Assembly: GCF_002531935.1 (NCBI RefSeq)
Contig: NZ_NWSV01000024.1
Location: 36,879-100,878 of the forward strand
Reading direction: 5' to 3'
From: Rhizobium chutanense
GTDB taxonomy: Bacteria > Pseudomonadota > Alphaproteobacteria > Rhizobiales > Rhizobiaceae
Length of the DNA stretch: 64,000 bases
Of this stretch, positions 1-8,773 are shown one piece after another (position 1 is the first letter of the stretch; every line of letters starts with the position of its first letter). The position numbers and the translations under genes are program-made. The notes below the pieces were generated by a model that was not told the DNA's origin, did not search any database, and saw nothing but the letters and a program-made list of their open reading frames with translations.

Positions 1-1448
1 GCGCCCGCCAGCAGGACGACGAACTCCTCGCCGCCAAAGCGGATCGCCTGATCGGTAATCCTGAGCTGGTTGCGCAATATGGTTCCGATGGCGCTGAGAA
101 CCTGGTCGCCGATCATGTGAGAGAAATTGTCGTTGACCGACTTGAAGTGATCGACATCCAGCATCGCGATCGAATAGGGACGTTTCTCGGATGTCAGCTC
201 CTTAAAGCGGCTGTCGAGATATTTGCGGTTATAGAGCCCGGTCAGCGAGTCGAGATAGACGGCATTGGCAAGGATATCGGTTTCTTCCTGCAGTTTCTGA
301 TAGGAGGCCTCCAGCGTATCGGCACGCTTCGTCTCCGTTTCGGCAACTTCCTTCAGCCGCTTGGTTTCATAGTAGATTTCGGCCAGGCGTGTGCGCTGCT
401 GGGTTCTCTCGGCACTGTTCTGCAGGTAGGCCTGGTGGTATTTCTTATGGGCTTCCAGCGCCAGATCGAACTGCCCCAGCCCTTCATGAGCCTGCGACAG
501 ATAAAAATAGATCTGGATATAGGAATCGAAACTGCCACCCTCGCCGATCAGTTCCATCGCCTCGAGCAGCAGCGATCGGGCGTCCGCGAATTTTCCGTAA
601 TTGATGTAGATCTGACCCAGGGTATAGAGATATTGCTGCCTGTCCCTGACATAGCTGTTCTCTTGAAATAGCTGATAACGGTCCATGCACCGGAGAGCCT
701 TCTCGTGCTCGCCCAGGTGGCTGTAGTAATCGGCGTTGTTGCCGAGACAAATGCGAGCGGCCCAGCGGTCGCCGGTCTCGATGGCGATGTCGAGCGCCTG
801 TTCGGTCAGTTCCAGCGCTCGGGTCAGCATCCGCTGTGCTTCTTCCGGTTTGCCGAGAGCTTGGGCAATATATCCGCCTTCCGAATGAGCGCCGCCGAGA
901 TTGACGAGCCACCAGCATTCATAGGTTTTGTCGCCGATCGATCTGGCAAGTTCGACGGACCGCTCGCTCATCAAGATCGCCCGGTCAGGCTGCTTGTTGT
1001 ACCAGAAGATAATGCCAATGACGTTGGTCGCCAGGCTTTGCGCCTTGGCGTCTGCAACCTTGTCTGCCAGGTCAAGCGCGCGGGTCGCTTCTTCGATCGC
1101 TTCCTCCGGCAAGCCTAATTCCAAGAGCAGCCATCCGAAATAGGCCCGGGCATAGGCCTCCTGCCTGGGTTCTCCGTGCAATTTCCAGAAGTCTACCGCC
1201 CGCCGGACATGCGTCAGTCCAAGTTCGGCCTTGCCGATCTGAAAACAGTACCAGGCGATGTCGGTGTCGCATTGCGCAGCAAGCCAATCGTCGCCCCGCG
1301 CCTTGGCGCCGGCCAGAATTTCGCCAGCGAGCGTCAGTGCCTCGACCGAGCGGCCTGTGCACCCCAAATGCCACGCGTGCTGTAAGCTGGAATTTATTTG
1401 TTCAGCAATTGCTACAGTATCAACAGCTTGCATATCGAACACCAACAT
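1..1448 (-). CDS. TPR-repeat diguanylate cyclase (GGDEF), 3' end outside window
   Basis: Minus-strand frame open from an ATG at 1448 to the window edge (about 482 codons visible). The first ~300 residues are helical, Gly/Ala/Tyr-rich repeats of TPR type. The C-terminal part contains a GGDEF domain with the I-site-proximal text LDVDHFKSVNDNFSH and the active-site motif RFGGEEF at about residues 470-476, so the catalytic Gly-Gly-Glu-Glu-Phe is intact. Expected role: cytoplasmic synthesis of cyclic-di-GMP from two GTP, with the TPR part as a protein-interaction or sensory region. No transmembrane segment is seen in the visible part. The start is uncertain: no good Shine-Dalgarno precedes 1448, and an in-frame ATG at 1433 is an alternative. 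The end of the GGDEF domain, and any EAL domain, lie beyond the window. Confidence 0.85.
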   Translation of the reverse strand, partial: MLVFDMQAVDTVAIAEQINSSLQHAWHLGCTGRSVEALTLAGEILAGAKARGDDWLAAQCDTDIAWYCFQIGKAELGLTHVRRAVDFWKLHGEPRQEAYARAYFGWLLLELGLPEEAIEEATRALDLADKVADAKAQSLATNVIGIIFWYNKQPDRAILMSERSVELARSIGDKTYECWWLVNLGGAHSEGGYIAQALGKPEEAQRMLTRALELTEQALDIAIETGDRWAARICLGNNADYYSHLGEHEKALRCMDRYQLFQENSYVRDRQQYLYTLGQIYINYGKFADARSLLLEAMELIGEGGSFDSYIQIYFYLSQAHEGLGQFDLALEAHKKYHQAYLQNSAERTQQRTRLAEIYYETKRLKEVAETETKRADTLEASYQKLQEETDILANAVYLDSLTGLYNRKYLDSRFKELTSEKRPYSIAMLDVDHFKSVNDNFSHMIGDQVLSAIGTILRNQLRITDQAIRFGGEEFVVLLAG

Positions 1449-1574
1449 TTGTCTGCTGGCATATTCGATAACATCAGAAGTTTAAAATGATGCAAATTGT
1501 ACAAAACGTCCGATAAGCCCGGAAATAGGGCATCGAAAGCCGCTCACACCTTAGGGCAGCGTTCGCCAAGACGG

Positions 1575-2438
1575 TTAATCCGCCATGCGGCGGCCCCAAG
1601 CCCGCTCGGTCGCCGGCGCCTCGTCGGTCGTGATCTGATCCGGTTTCAGGGCCATCAGCGCCTGAAAATTCCGCCATTCCTCGTCGCTGAAACCGGCTTC
1701 CGGATCCCTAAGCGTAAAAGTCCAGGCATCGACGCGTTTGCCGTGATCCTGGCAAAGGCCGATCAGATTGAGGCCCTCTTTGGCAGCGTCCAGGATCAAG
1801 CGCCAATGGAGATAGACCGTGTCCGGCTCCGTCGGACCGCTGAGGTCGGCGCGCAACTCCGTCTCGACCGCCTTCCAGCCGCTGGCCTTCCAGATATCGT
1901 AGAGCTTGTCTGTGGGATCGATGCCACGCAGGAGATGCGGCAGTTTCTCCTTGACCGCGACGATGAGGTCGAGACTGCCGCCGCTGACGATCACCGAGGC
2001 GGCGATATCGCGGAAATGCTCGGCAAGATGTGCAATGCCGCGCGCGCCGATCGCCTCGTAATCGTCCTTCATGTCGAATTGCAGCAGCGCGGCCGGATGC
2101 GTCGATTGCATCATGGCGGCGAGATCCTCACTGAGGATCAGCGGCCGGTCGCCCTCCTGCATCCTGATATCGCTGAGGTCGCCCATGCTCTTTTCGGCGA
2201 TCGGTCCGTGCCCGGTCGTTTCACCGTCGAGGTCCTCGTCGTGCAGCACGACGAAACCGCCATCGGCGCGCACCCGCAGATCGAGCTCCATCGAGGCGCC
2301 GGCGGCAAATCCCTCCGCCATCACCGCGGCGGAGAACAGCGGATCGGCAAATCGTTTGCGCAGCCGGTGCCATTTCAGCCGGGTGCGATGCCCCGCATGC
2401 GAAATCTCCAGGCCCTGCGCATCCAGCAATCTCGTCAT
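1575..2438 (-). CDS. glycerophosphodiester phosphodiesterase family protein
   Basis: 287 residues from an ATG at 2438; GTG 2444 and TTG 2447 are in-frame alternatives that sit closer to the GGAG at about 2450. The GDPD pattern is clear: MELDLRVRADGGFVVLHDE near residues 50-68 gives the metal-binding Glu and Asp and the catalytic His-Asp. The usual N-terminal AHRG is replaced by an AGHR-type motif near residues 15-18, so the first His-Arg is displaced. No signal peptide, so a cytoplasmic enzyme of the UgpQ type is likely, hydrolysing glycerophosphodiesters to glycerol-3-phosphate and an alcohol; the substrate is not proven. It is the last gene of the long minus-strand run that starts with a dipeptide-type importer and may clean up what that importer brings in. 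Confidence 0.8.
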   Translation of the reverse strand: MTRLLDAQGLEISHAGHRTRLKWHRLRKRFADPLFSAAVMAEGFAAGASMELDLRVRADGGFVVLHDEDLDGETTGHGPIAEKSMGDLSDIRMQEGDRPLILSEDLAAMMQSTHPAALLQFDMKDDYEAIGARGIAHLAEHFRDIAASVIVSGGSLDLIVAVKEKLPHLLRGIDPTDKLYDIWKASGWKAVETELRADLSGPTEPDTVYLHWRLILDAAKEGLNLIGLCQDHGKRVDAWTFTLRDPEAGFSDEEWRNFQALMALKPDQITTDEAPATERAWGRRMAD

Positions 2439-2507
2439 CTGCACCAAGTCTCCGTGATGCCACTCTCCTGCCTTGACGGGCCGCGTTTATCAAGGGCCGA
2501 ATTCGGT

Positions 2508-3602
2508 TCAGCGGCTGTAGGCCGCGGATATCGCCTCCGCAGCGGCGGCGATATCGCAGGGATGGCCGGCCTGCCTCAAGGCCGTGCCATAGGCTACGAC
2601 ATTTGTAAGCACCGGCTGGAACGCGGCACGCTGACCTGTGTGGTTCAGCCGCACGAGACGAGACGGCGCGGTTCCGAGGGCGTCGGTCAGCTCGACGCCC
2701 AACCGTCCGGCGGCTGCGATCAGCGCAGCCGGCGTCAGCGCTTTCGGTACCGGCACCGCCGTCACCAGGTTCGAAGCCTTTGCTGCCGGCACCCAGGCCG
2801 GGGCGCCGAGTGCGGTTAGCCCCGCCCGTGTCGCCGATGCCGCCAGCGCATGGCGGGCGACGATATTCTCCAGGCCTTCGGCCTCGACGCGGTCGAGGGC
2901 AATCTCCAGCGCGAAGAATTCCAGCGGCGCCGGCGTTCCCGGCAGGCCGGGAACGCCATTGTCGACCCATGATTTCAGGTCGGCCAGCGACAAAATCGAA
3001 TCGCGCGGCGCACCATCTCTGAGAATGAGATCCCAGGCGCCAGGGCTAACCGAGAGTGCGGACAGACCAGCCGGACCGCCGAGCGCCTTCTGCGGGCCGA
3101 TCACCGCGATGTCGATGCCGAGTTCGTCAACATCGAACTCATGGCCGCCGATGGAGGCGACCGCGTCGACGACGGTGACGATGCCGCGGGCGCGGGCAAG
3201 CGCCAGGATCTCGGGCAGGGGGTTGAGAATGCCGCTCGCGGATTCCGCGTGCACCAGAGCGAGCACATCGATGCGACCAGCCGCATCAAGTGCTTTGGCG
3301 ACGGCTTCGATTTCAACCGGCAGGCCCGGTTCGGAAGCAATATCCCTGACCGTCGCACCGCCCCGCCGCAGCCATTGCCCGAACCAGCTGCCATAGGGGC
3401 TGGTAACGATGTTGAGGGCCGTAAGGCCGGGGCGCGCAAGGCTGACGGCGGCCGCCTCCAGCGCCACCACGGCTTCTGCCTGCACGAGCATTATATCGTT
3501 GCGGCTGCGCAAGATGCCGCCGATCCTATCGGCAAGCACTGCGTAGCGCTCCGTGGGATAGGAAGGCACGCCATGCAGGGGATTCCAACCAAGATCGGCC
3601 AT
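2508..3602 (-). CDS. class V aminotransferase (alanine/serine-glyoxylate type)
   Basis: 364 residues, typical length for the alanine-glyoxylate/serine-glyoxylate aminotransferase branch of fold-type I PLP enzymes. Visible PLP features: HAESASG near residues 118-124 (equivalent of the family HxETSTG), Asp146 in VDAVASIGG for the pyridine nitrogen, and the Schiff-base Lys172 in GPQKALGGPAGL. It would transfer an amino group from an amino acid to a keto acid in the cytoplasm; the exact donor cannot be read from sequence. It starts 11 bases after the stop of the upstream ABC ATPase and is followed 69 bases later by the GDPD gene, so it is probably co-transcribed with the importer and handles an imported amino-bearing compound. 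A phosphonate or cysteine-sulfinate type reaction is not excluded. Confidence 0.85.
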   Translation of the reverse strand: MADLGWNPLHGVPSYPTERYAVLADRIGGILRSRNDIMLVQAEAVVALEAAAVSLARPGLTALNIVTSPYGSWFGQWLRRGGATVRDIASEPGLPVEIEAVAKALDAAGRIDVLALVHAESASGILNPLPEILALARARGIVTVVDAVASIGGHEFDVDELGIDIAVIGPQKALGGPAGLSALSVSPGAWDLILRDGAPRDSILSLADLKSWVDNGVPGLPGTPAPLEFFALEIALDRVEAEGLENIVARHALAASATRAGLTALGAPAWVPAAKASNLVTAVPVPKALTPAALIAAAGRLGVELTDALGTAPSRLVRLNHTGQRAAFQPVLTNVVAYGTALRQAGHPCDIAAAAEAISAAYSR

Positions 3603-3613
3603 GGATACTTCCT

Positions 3614-4396
3614 TCAGCAGGGATCGGTCACGAGACGGGGGACAGCCGCAACGAGCGTGCGAGCCGCATCGGATTGCGGCGCGGCAACGAGCGTCGCTGC
3701 CGGACCGGTCTCGACGATCCGCCCGCCATCCATAACGGCGATGCGGTGGGAAACGGCGCGGACCACGGCAAGATCGTGTGAAATGAACAGACAGGCAATG
3801 CCCTGTTCTTTCTGCAGATCGACCAGAAGTTCGAGAATCCTGCCGCGCACGGTGACGTCGAGGGCCGAGACCGCCTCGTCGAGCACCAGCAGCGAGGGCC
3901 GCGTCGCAATTGCCCGGGCGATCGCCACACGCTGCCGCTGGCCGCCGGAAAGCGCACGGACCGGCCGACCGGCATAATCGGCGGGCAGGCCGACGCGTTC
4001 GAGCAGCATGGCGATCTCACCAGGGCGCCGGTCTTTCGCGACAACGCCGTGGATGCGAAGCGGATCGTCGAGTACGGCGCCGACACTCGCCAGCGGATTG
4101 AAGGCGGCGAGCGGATCCTGGAACACCATCTGCATGCGCGCCCGCCGGCGGCGCAACGGCGCGCCGGCCAGAGCGAGCCAATCCACTCCCTCGAAGCGGA
4201 CCGAGCCGGCATCGGCGCTGAGAAGCCGCAGCAGGATGCGGGACAACGTCGATTTCCCGCTGCCGGAGGCGCCGACGAGACCGAGTGTTTCCCCGGGCGC
4301 GATCGTCAGCGACACATTGTCGAGTGCGGCGACATGGCGGCCCGAAGAGGAAAAGCCTTTCGACAGGTTTTCGACGGAGAGCAGCACATCGTTCAT
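3614..4396 (-). CDS. ABC importer ATPase, dipeptide/oligopeptide type (DppF-like)
   Basis: 260 residues, one nucleotide-binding domain. Walker A is GASGSGKST near residues 40-48, signature LSGGQRQRVAIARAIA, Walker B LLVLDEAVSALDV (Ala where Pro is usual), then the H-loop ISHDL. This is the second ATPase of a heterodimeric DppD/DppF-type pair energising uptake through the two permeases encoded upstream. It is shorter than many DppF proteins (about 320 residues) and lacks most of the C-terminal extension with the oligopeptide-transporter tail. It overlaps the previous ATPase gene by four bases (ATGA), a sign of translational coupling. Confidence 0.9.
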   Translation of the reverse strand: MNDVLLSVENLSKGFSSSGRHVAALDNVSLTIAPGETLGLVGASGSGKSTLSRILLRLLSADAGSVRFEGVDWLALAGAPLRRRRARMQMVFQDPLAAFNPLASVGAVLDDPLRIHGVVAKDRRPGEIAMLLERVGLPADYAGRPVRALSGGQRQRVAIARAIATRPSLLVLDEAVSALDVTVRGRILELLVDLQKEQGIACLFISHDLAVVRAVSHRIAVMDGGRIVETGPAATLVAAPQSDAARTLVAAVPRLVTDPC

Positions 4397-5184
4397 GGCA
4401 GCACCTCTGCGATCAACGGCGGCGTGGCGAGGTCGCGATGGCTGGCGATGAGGGCTGAAGTATAGTCGCTTTTCGGCGCCGAAAGCACCGAACGGACAGG
4501 GCCCGCCTCGACGAGGCGCCCATTGCCGAAGACGGCGATCCGGTCGACGAAGCCGGAGGCAAGCGCGATGTCGTGGGTGATGAAAAGCAGCGTCATGCCG
4601 TCCTCGCGCACCAATCCGTCGAGCAGGCGGACGATTTCGGCCTGGACCACGACGTCGAGCGCGCTGGTCGCCTCGTCGGCGATCAGCAGCTGAGGCCTTG
4701 CTGCGATTGCCGCCGCGATCGCCACGCGCTGGCGCTGGCCGCCGGAAAGCTGGTGCGGAAAGGCTCGCATCAGCTTGCCGGGCTGCGGCATCCGCACCCG
4801 GTCGAGCAATTCCTCGGCCCTGATGGAGGCCTGTTTCCAGCCGAGGCCGAGATGGCGCCTGGCGCCCTCGGCGATCTGCTCGCCGATCGTCAGCACCGGA
4901 TTGAGGCTGGTGCCGGGGTCCTGGAAGACGAAGCCGAAATCGCGGCCCGGGCGGGGCGGATGGCCAAGTCCGGGCCAGAGCATCTCGCCGTCAACTTTCG
5001 CTCCGTCAGGCAGCAGACCGGCGAGCGCACGGGCGAGTGTGCTCTTGCCGGAGCCGCTTTCGCCGATGATCGCTAGCCTTTCACCGGCCTTGATATCGAG
5101 ATCGACGCGATCGAGCGCGGCGACAGCGTTGCCGCGCGCATAGGTGACCGAAAGCTGCCGGAGGCTGCAAAAAATGCCGCTCAT
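4393..5184 (-). CDS. ABC importer ATPase, dipeptide/oligopeptide type (DppD-like)
   Basis: 263 residues. Walker A GESGSGKST near residues 41-49, Q-loop in FVFQDPGTSLNP, signature LSGGQRQRVAIAAAIAA, Walker B LLIADEATSALDV, H-loop ITHDI. The FQDP-SLNP text is characteristic of the peptide/nickel/opine family of importers. Membrane-associated cytoplasmic subunit partnering with the DppF-like ATPase downstream. Start and stop codons overlap those of both neighbours by four bases (ATGA at 5181-5184 and 4393-4396), so stoichiometric translation is likely. Substrate not deducible from the ATPase. Confidence 0.9.
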   Translation of the reverse strand: MSGIFCSLRQLSVTYARGNAVAALDRVDLDIKAGERLAIIGESGSGKSTLARALAGLLPDGAKVDGEMLWPGLGHPPRPGRDFGFVFQDPGTSLNPVLTIGEQIAEGARRHLGLGWKQASIRAEELLDRVRMPQPGKLMRAFPHQLSGGQRQRVAIAAAIAARPQLLIADEATSALDVVVQAEIVRLLDGLVREDGMTLLFITHDIALASGFVDRIAVFGNGRLVEAGPVRSVLSAPKSDYTSALIASHRDLATPPLIAEVLP

Positions 5185-6011
5185 GGCGCTCTCCCGCCGT
5201 CACCAAGCGCCTTGCCGAGGCCCTCGCTGAACAGATGGACGCCGAGCAGCGTCACGGCAAGTGCTGCGCCCGGGATGACGGAGAGATAGGCGGCCGATCG
5301 CAAGACGCTGCGTCCCTCGGCGATCATCGAACCCCAGGTGGCGATGTTGGGGTTGCCGAGGCCGAGGAAGGACAGTGCTGCCTCGGTGAGAACAGCGCCG
5401 GCGACGATGGTGGCAGACAGCGCCAGCACCGGCGGCAGCGCGTTCGGCAGGATTTCCCGGAAGGCGATCTCTACAGGATGCATGCCGATCACCCGCGCCG
5501 AGGCGACGTAATCCTGCTCGCGGATCGCCAACACCTGCGCCCGCGTCAGCCGGGCCGGATCGGCCCAGGTTCCGAGCGCAATGGCAAGGACGACGACAGG
5601 TGTCGACACCCCGATCGTGCTGACGAAGGCGAGCGCCAGCAGGAAGCCCGGCACGATCTGGAAAGCGTCGACCACCCGCATCAGCGCCTCGTCAATGAGC
5701 CCGCCGGCAAAACCCGCCGCCATGCCGACGAAGACGCCGAGGAGCATGGCCGAAAACGCCGCGGCGAGACCGACGGCCAGCGAGGTGCGCGCGCCATAAA
5801 CGAGGCCGGCCAGGACGTCGCGGCCGAGGCGATCGGTGCCGAGCGGAAAAGCCGGATCGGTGAATGGCGCCAGCAGGGCGCGGCCGGCGATCCTCAGCGG
5901 ATCACCCGGCGAAACGATAGGAGCGAGCAGCCCGGCCGAAAGCAGGATGAGAAGGATCGCCAGTCCGGCCACACCTTCCGGCGTGTGCAGCAGGCGCCGC
6001 AGCCAGCTCAT
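5181..6011 (-). CDS. ABC importer permease, DppC-like
   Basis: 276 residues from the ATG at 6011, which overlaps the stop of the upstream permease by four bases. The reading frame stays open far upstream, but that part is only a shadow of the upstream gene, so it is not a fusion. A short cytoplasmic N-terminus with one membrane segment (AGLAILLILLSAGLLAPI) precedes HPFG-like text (FPLGTDRLGRDVLAGLVYGARTSL), a family signature of DppC/OppC, followed by five more hydrophobic segments. The EAA loop lies around REQDYVASARVIG...REILPNALPP. Inner-membrane channel subunit, partner of the DppB-like protein. Confidence 0.9.
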   Translation of the reverse strand: MSWLRRLLHTPEGVAGLAILLILLSAGLLAPIVSPGDPLRIAGRALLAPFTDPAFPLGTDRLGRDVLAGLVYGARTSLAVGLAAAFSAMLLGVFVGMAAGFAGGLIDEALMRVVDAFQIVPGFLLALAFVSTIGVSTPVVVLAIALGTWADPARLTRAQVLAIREQDYVASARVIGMHPVEIAFREILPNALPPVLALSATIVAGAVLTEAALSFLGLGNPNIATWGSMIAEGRSVLRSAAYLSVIPGAALAVTLLGVHLFSEGLGKALGDGGRAP

Positions 6012-7042
6012 ATGCCGCCCTCCGACGCGCCGATGCGCGGGTCGAGCGTGGCATAGACGAGATCGACGAGGAAGTTGACCGCAATGACGAGGACGGCGCT
6101 GGTGACGATAATGCCCATCAGCAGCGGCGCATCGCGGCCATTGACCGCTTCCTGCGCCAGCCGCCCGAAACCCGGGATCGCAAAGACGCTCTCGATCACC
6201 ACGCTGCCGCCGAGCATGGCGGCCGATTGCAGCCCGAGCATGGTGACGAGCGGCAGCAGCGCATTGCGCGCCACGTGACGCAGCACGATGCGGCTGCGCG
6301 ACAGGCCCTTGGCGCGGGCGAAGAGCACGAAATCGAGCTTCCACGCCTCGGCCATGCCGCTGCGCATCACCCGCAGGAACAGAGCGAGATAGATCAGGGC
6401 AAGCGCACCGACCGGCAGAACCAAATGATCCGCAATATCGAGCGCGCGGGCAAAACCTGTCTTGCCGGAAGCGATCGTCTCGACGCCGGCGATCGGAAAC
6501 CAGCGCAGCTTCACCGAGAAGGCGATGCTGAGAACCAGGCCGAGCCAGAAACTCGGAATGGCGTAAACAACAAGCGAGCCGATCGACAGCAGCCGATCGC
6601 GCAGGCTTCCCGGCCGCGCCCCGGCAAGGATGCCGAGCGCCGAACCGAGGCCGAAGGAAAGTGCGGTGGCACTGCCCATCAGCAGCAGCGTGTTGGGAAG
6701 GCGTTCTGTAATCAGCGCACCGACCGGCCTGTTGAAGGCGACCGACCAGCCGAGATCGAACCGGGCCAGCGAGGAAAGATAGAGCCAGAGGCGGGCGAGC
6801 ATCGACTGGTCGAGGCCGTAGCTCTCGCGCAGCGACTGCCTGAGTGCCGCATCGCCGCCGCCGATCGAGCCGAGATAGGCGTCGACGGCATCGCCCGAGG
6901 CGGATTCGAGCAGGAAAAAGGTGAAGATCACCACGATCAGCAGCACCGGAATACTGCTGATCGCCCTGCGCCTCAGGAGGATGATGGCTCGTTTCACGCC
7001 GGAGAGGGCCTCTCGAAAGAGAATTGCCGCCGATCCTATCAC
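6008..7042 (-). CDS. ABC importer permease, DppB-like
   Basis: 344 residues from a GTG at 7042; a second in-frame GTG at 6994 (VKRAIILLRRR) would give a more usual DppB length of about 328. The N-terminal membrane segment is followed by the large periplasmic loop typical of DppB (ASGDAVDAYLG... YGLDQSMLARLWLYLSSLARFDLGWS), then five hydrophobic segments and the EAA-type loop (FVLFARAKGLSRSRIVLRHVARNALLP). It starts within the last bases of the binding-protein gene (stop codon at 7039-7041), so the two are translationally coupled. Inner-membrane channel subunit of the importer. Confidence 0.9.
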   Translation of the reverse strand: MIGSAAILFREALSGVKRAIILLRRRAISSIPVLLIVVIFTFFLLESASGDAVDAYLGSIGGGDAALRQSLRESYGLDQSMLARLWLYLSSLARFDLGWSVAFNRPVGALITERLPNTLLLMGSATALSFGLGSALGILAGARPGSLRDRLLSIGSLVVYAIPSFWLGLVLSIAFSVKLRWFPIAGVETIASGKTGFARALDIADHLVLPVGALALIYLALFLRVMRSGMAEAWKLDFVLFARAKGLSRSRIVLRHVARNALLPLVTMLGLQSAAMLGGSVVIESVFAIPGFGRLAQEAVNGRDAPLLMGIIVTSAVLVIAVNFLVDLVYATLDPRIGASEGGI

Positions 7043-8649
7043 GATTGCAGCGCGGTATCGCCCCAGTTCGAGACGGCCCAGCGCGGATTGTTCGAGACGT
7101 TGAGCACGTTATCGCGCGCAACGGTGATGAACCCCCATTCCGCGACGTTGATCAGCGGCAGATCGGCGACGACGAGCTGTTGGAACTTGCGGTAGAGATC
7201 GGTGCGCGCCGCCGTGTCGACGGTCTCTGAGGCCTGCTTGATGATCTTGTCGAGCTCCGGATTGACGTAGCCGCCCTGATTGGAAAAGGGCACGCCGTCG
7301 GGTGTGCCGGACTGAACGAGAATGGTGGTGGAGATCGCCGGGTCGCCGCGGAAGACCGGCGGACCGACGGCAAGATCGAAATCATGGTCGGTATAGACAG
7401 CCTTCTGGTGCGCGGCCGCATCGGCATTGACGATCTCGGCATTAATGCCGATGACGGCAAGCGCCTGGCGCAGGTAATCGCCGAACTGCCGGGTCTCGTT
7501 GAAATAGGGCGCGGGGCGCAGCTTCAGCGAGAAGCGGTTGCCATCAGGCCCTTGTTTATACCCGGCCTTGTCGAGAATATCGTTGGCGGCGGCGGGGTCG
7601 AACGCATAGGTCGCGACATCGGATGTATAGAATTCCGGCGCATTTTTCGGCACCGGGCCGGTCGAAGCCGTGGCGTAACCGAGGAAGATCGTATCGACCA
7701 CGAATTTCTTGTCGATCACCTGCGCGATCGCCTGGCGGACTCTCAGATCGGCGAGCTCCTTGCGGCGGTGATTGATCTCGACGACAAGCTGGTAGGTCAA
7801 GGCCTCATAACCCTTGGAGATCACCTTGATGCCCTCGACCTTGGAGATGCGGTCGAGATCGGCAAGCGGCACCGCCGAGAAGGCGGCAAGCTGGATTTCG
7901 TCGGCTTCGAGTGCCGCACCCGCCGACGCGCGGTCGGGCAGCACGCGGAAGACGATCTCGTCGAGCTTCGGCTGATCCTCGCCCCAGTAGTTCTCATTGC
8001 GTGTCAGCCGGTAATATTCGCCGGGCTTGTATTCGGCGAATTTGAACGGGCCGGTGCCGACGAGCGTGTTGTTGGCCGGATTGGTGGCGATATCGCTGCC
8101 GTCGAAAATATGCTTGGCGACGACGCTGGAGACGACAGGCAGGGCATTGCGGATGAGCTGGAACGGCGTCGGCTTGGAGAAGCGGAAGATGGCGGTGTAA
8201 TCGTCGGGGGTATCGACGGCTTCGAGATTGGCAAAGACCAGCCGGCCGAGATTCTGCAGCGGCTTCCAGATATTGAGGGCGGAAAAGGCGACATCGAGTG
8301 AGGTGAACGGCTTGCCGTCGTGCCAGGTGACGCCGTCGCGCAGCTTGAAGGTGACGGAGAGGCCGTCGGGCGAGCCCTCCCAGGAGGTGGCAAGACGCGG
8401 CGCAAGCCCGTCCTTACTGTCGAACGAGGCCTCGGCCAACGGTTCGATCACCTTGCTGGCGATGAAGAAGACGCCGTTCGAGGCGACGATGGCGGGATTG
8501 AGATTCTTCGGCTCGGAATCGGCCGCGACGACCAGCCGGCCGCCGCTTGGCGCGGCCTGCGCGAGGGCTCGCCGGGTGAGCGCCGTCGAGGCGAGGAGGA
8601 GGGCGCTGCCCTTCATCAGCGTGCGCCGCGAGATTTCTGGAATGGTCAT
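7039..8649 (-). CDS. ABC importer substrate-binding protein, family 5 (peptide/nickel type), Tat signal
   Basis: 536 residues from the ATG at 8649, chosen because AGGAGG lies just upstream; in-frame codons further up lack such a site. The N-terminus MTIPEISRRTLMKGSALLLA is a twin-arginine signal peptide with probable cleavage after ALAQA. The mature part is an SBP_bac_5 protein: GGRLVVAADSEPKNLNPAI, GLAPRLATSWE, FKLRDGVTWHDGKPF and VGTGPFKFAEYKPG are all family landmarks. It binds the ligand in the periplasm for the DppBCDF-like subunits encoded immediately downstream. Ligand unknown; the family takes peptides, opines, nickel, glutathione or sugars. The co-transcribed aminotransferase and GDPD suggest an amine- or phosphodiester-containing compound (inference). 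Confidence 0.9.
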   Translation of the reverse strand: MTIPEISRRTLMKGSALLLASTALTRRALAQAAPSGGRLVVAADSEPKNLNPAIVASNGVFFIASKVIEPLAEASFDSKDGLAPRLATSWEGSPDGLSVTFKLRDGVTWHDGKPFTSLDVAFSALNIWKPLQNLGRLVFANLEAVDTPDDYTAIFRFSKPTPFQLIRNALPVVSSVVAKHIFDGSDIATNPANNTLVGTGPFKFAEYKPGEYYRLTRNENYWGEDQPKLDEIVFRVLPDRASAGAALEADEIQLAAFSAVPLADLDRISKVEGIKVISKGYEALTYQLVVEINHRRKELADLRVRQAIAQVIDKKFVVDTIFLGYATASTGPVPKNAPEFYTSDVATYAFDPAAANDILDKAGYKQGPDGNRFSLKLRPAPYFNETRQFGDYLRQALAVIGINAEIVNADAAAHQKAVYTDHDFDLAVGPPVFRGDPAISTTILVQSGTPDGVPFSNQGGYVNPELDKIIKQASETVDTAARTDLYRKFQQLVVADLPLINVAEWGFITVARDNVLNVSNNPRWAVSNWGDTALQS

Positions 8650-8773
8650 GCGCCCTCCTGCTCGATCGAATTCCGAGCGCCCATATTCAGGGCGAAACAC
8701 CGGTTGTCACAGAGATTAAATTCGAATGATCGGGCCGGGCGAGATATTTTTTGTCACCCAACCATTATTTTAT

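Noticed and set aside
1497..2819. Long plus-strand frame (440 codons) opposite the GDPD and aminotransferase genes
   Set aside because: No domain, composition typical of an antisense shadow in high-GC DNA, and it lies over two well-supported minus-strand genes.
5181..7121. Apparent 646-residue single frame covering two permeases
   Set aside because: The N-terminal 370 residues are an Arg/Ala-rich shadow of the DppB-like gene in another frame. The DppC-like protein starts at the ATG at 6011, coupled by ATGA.
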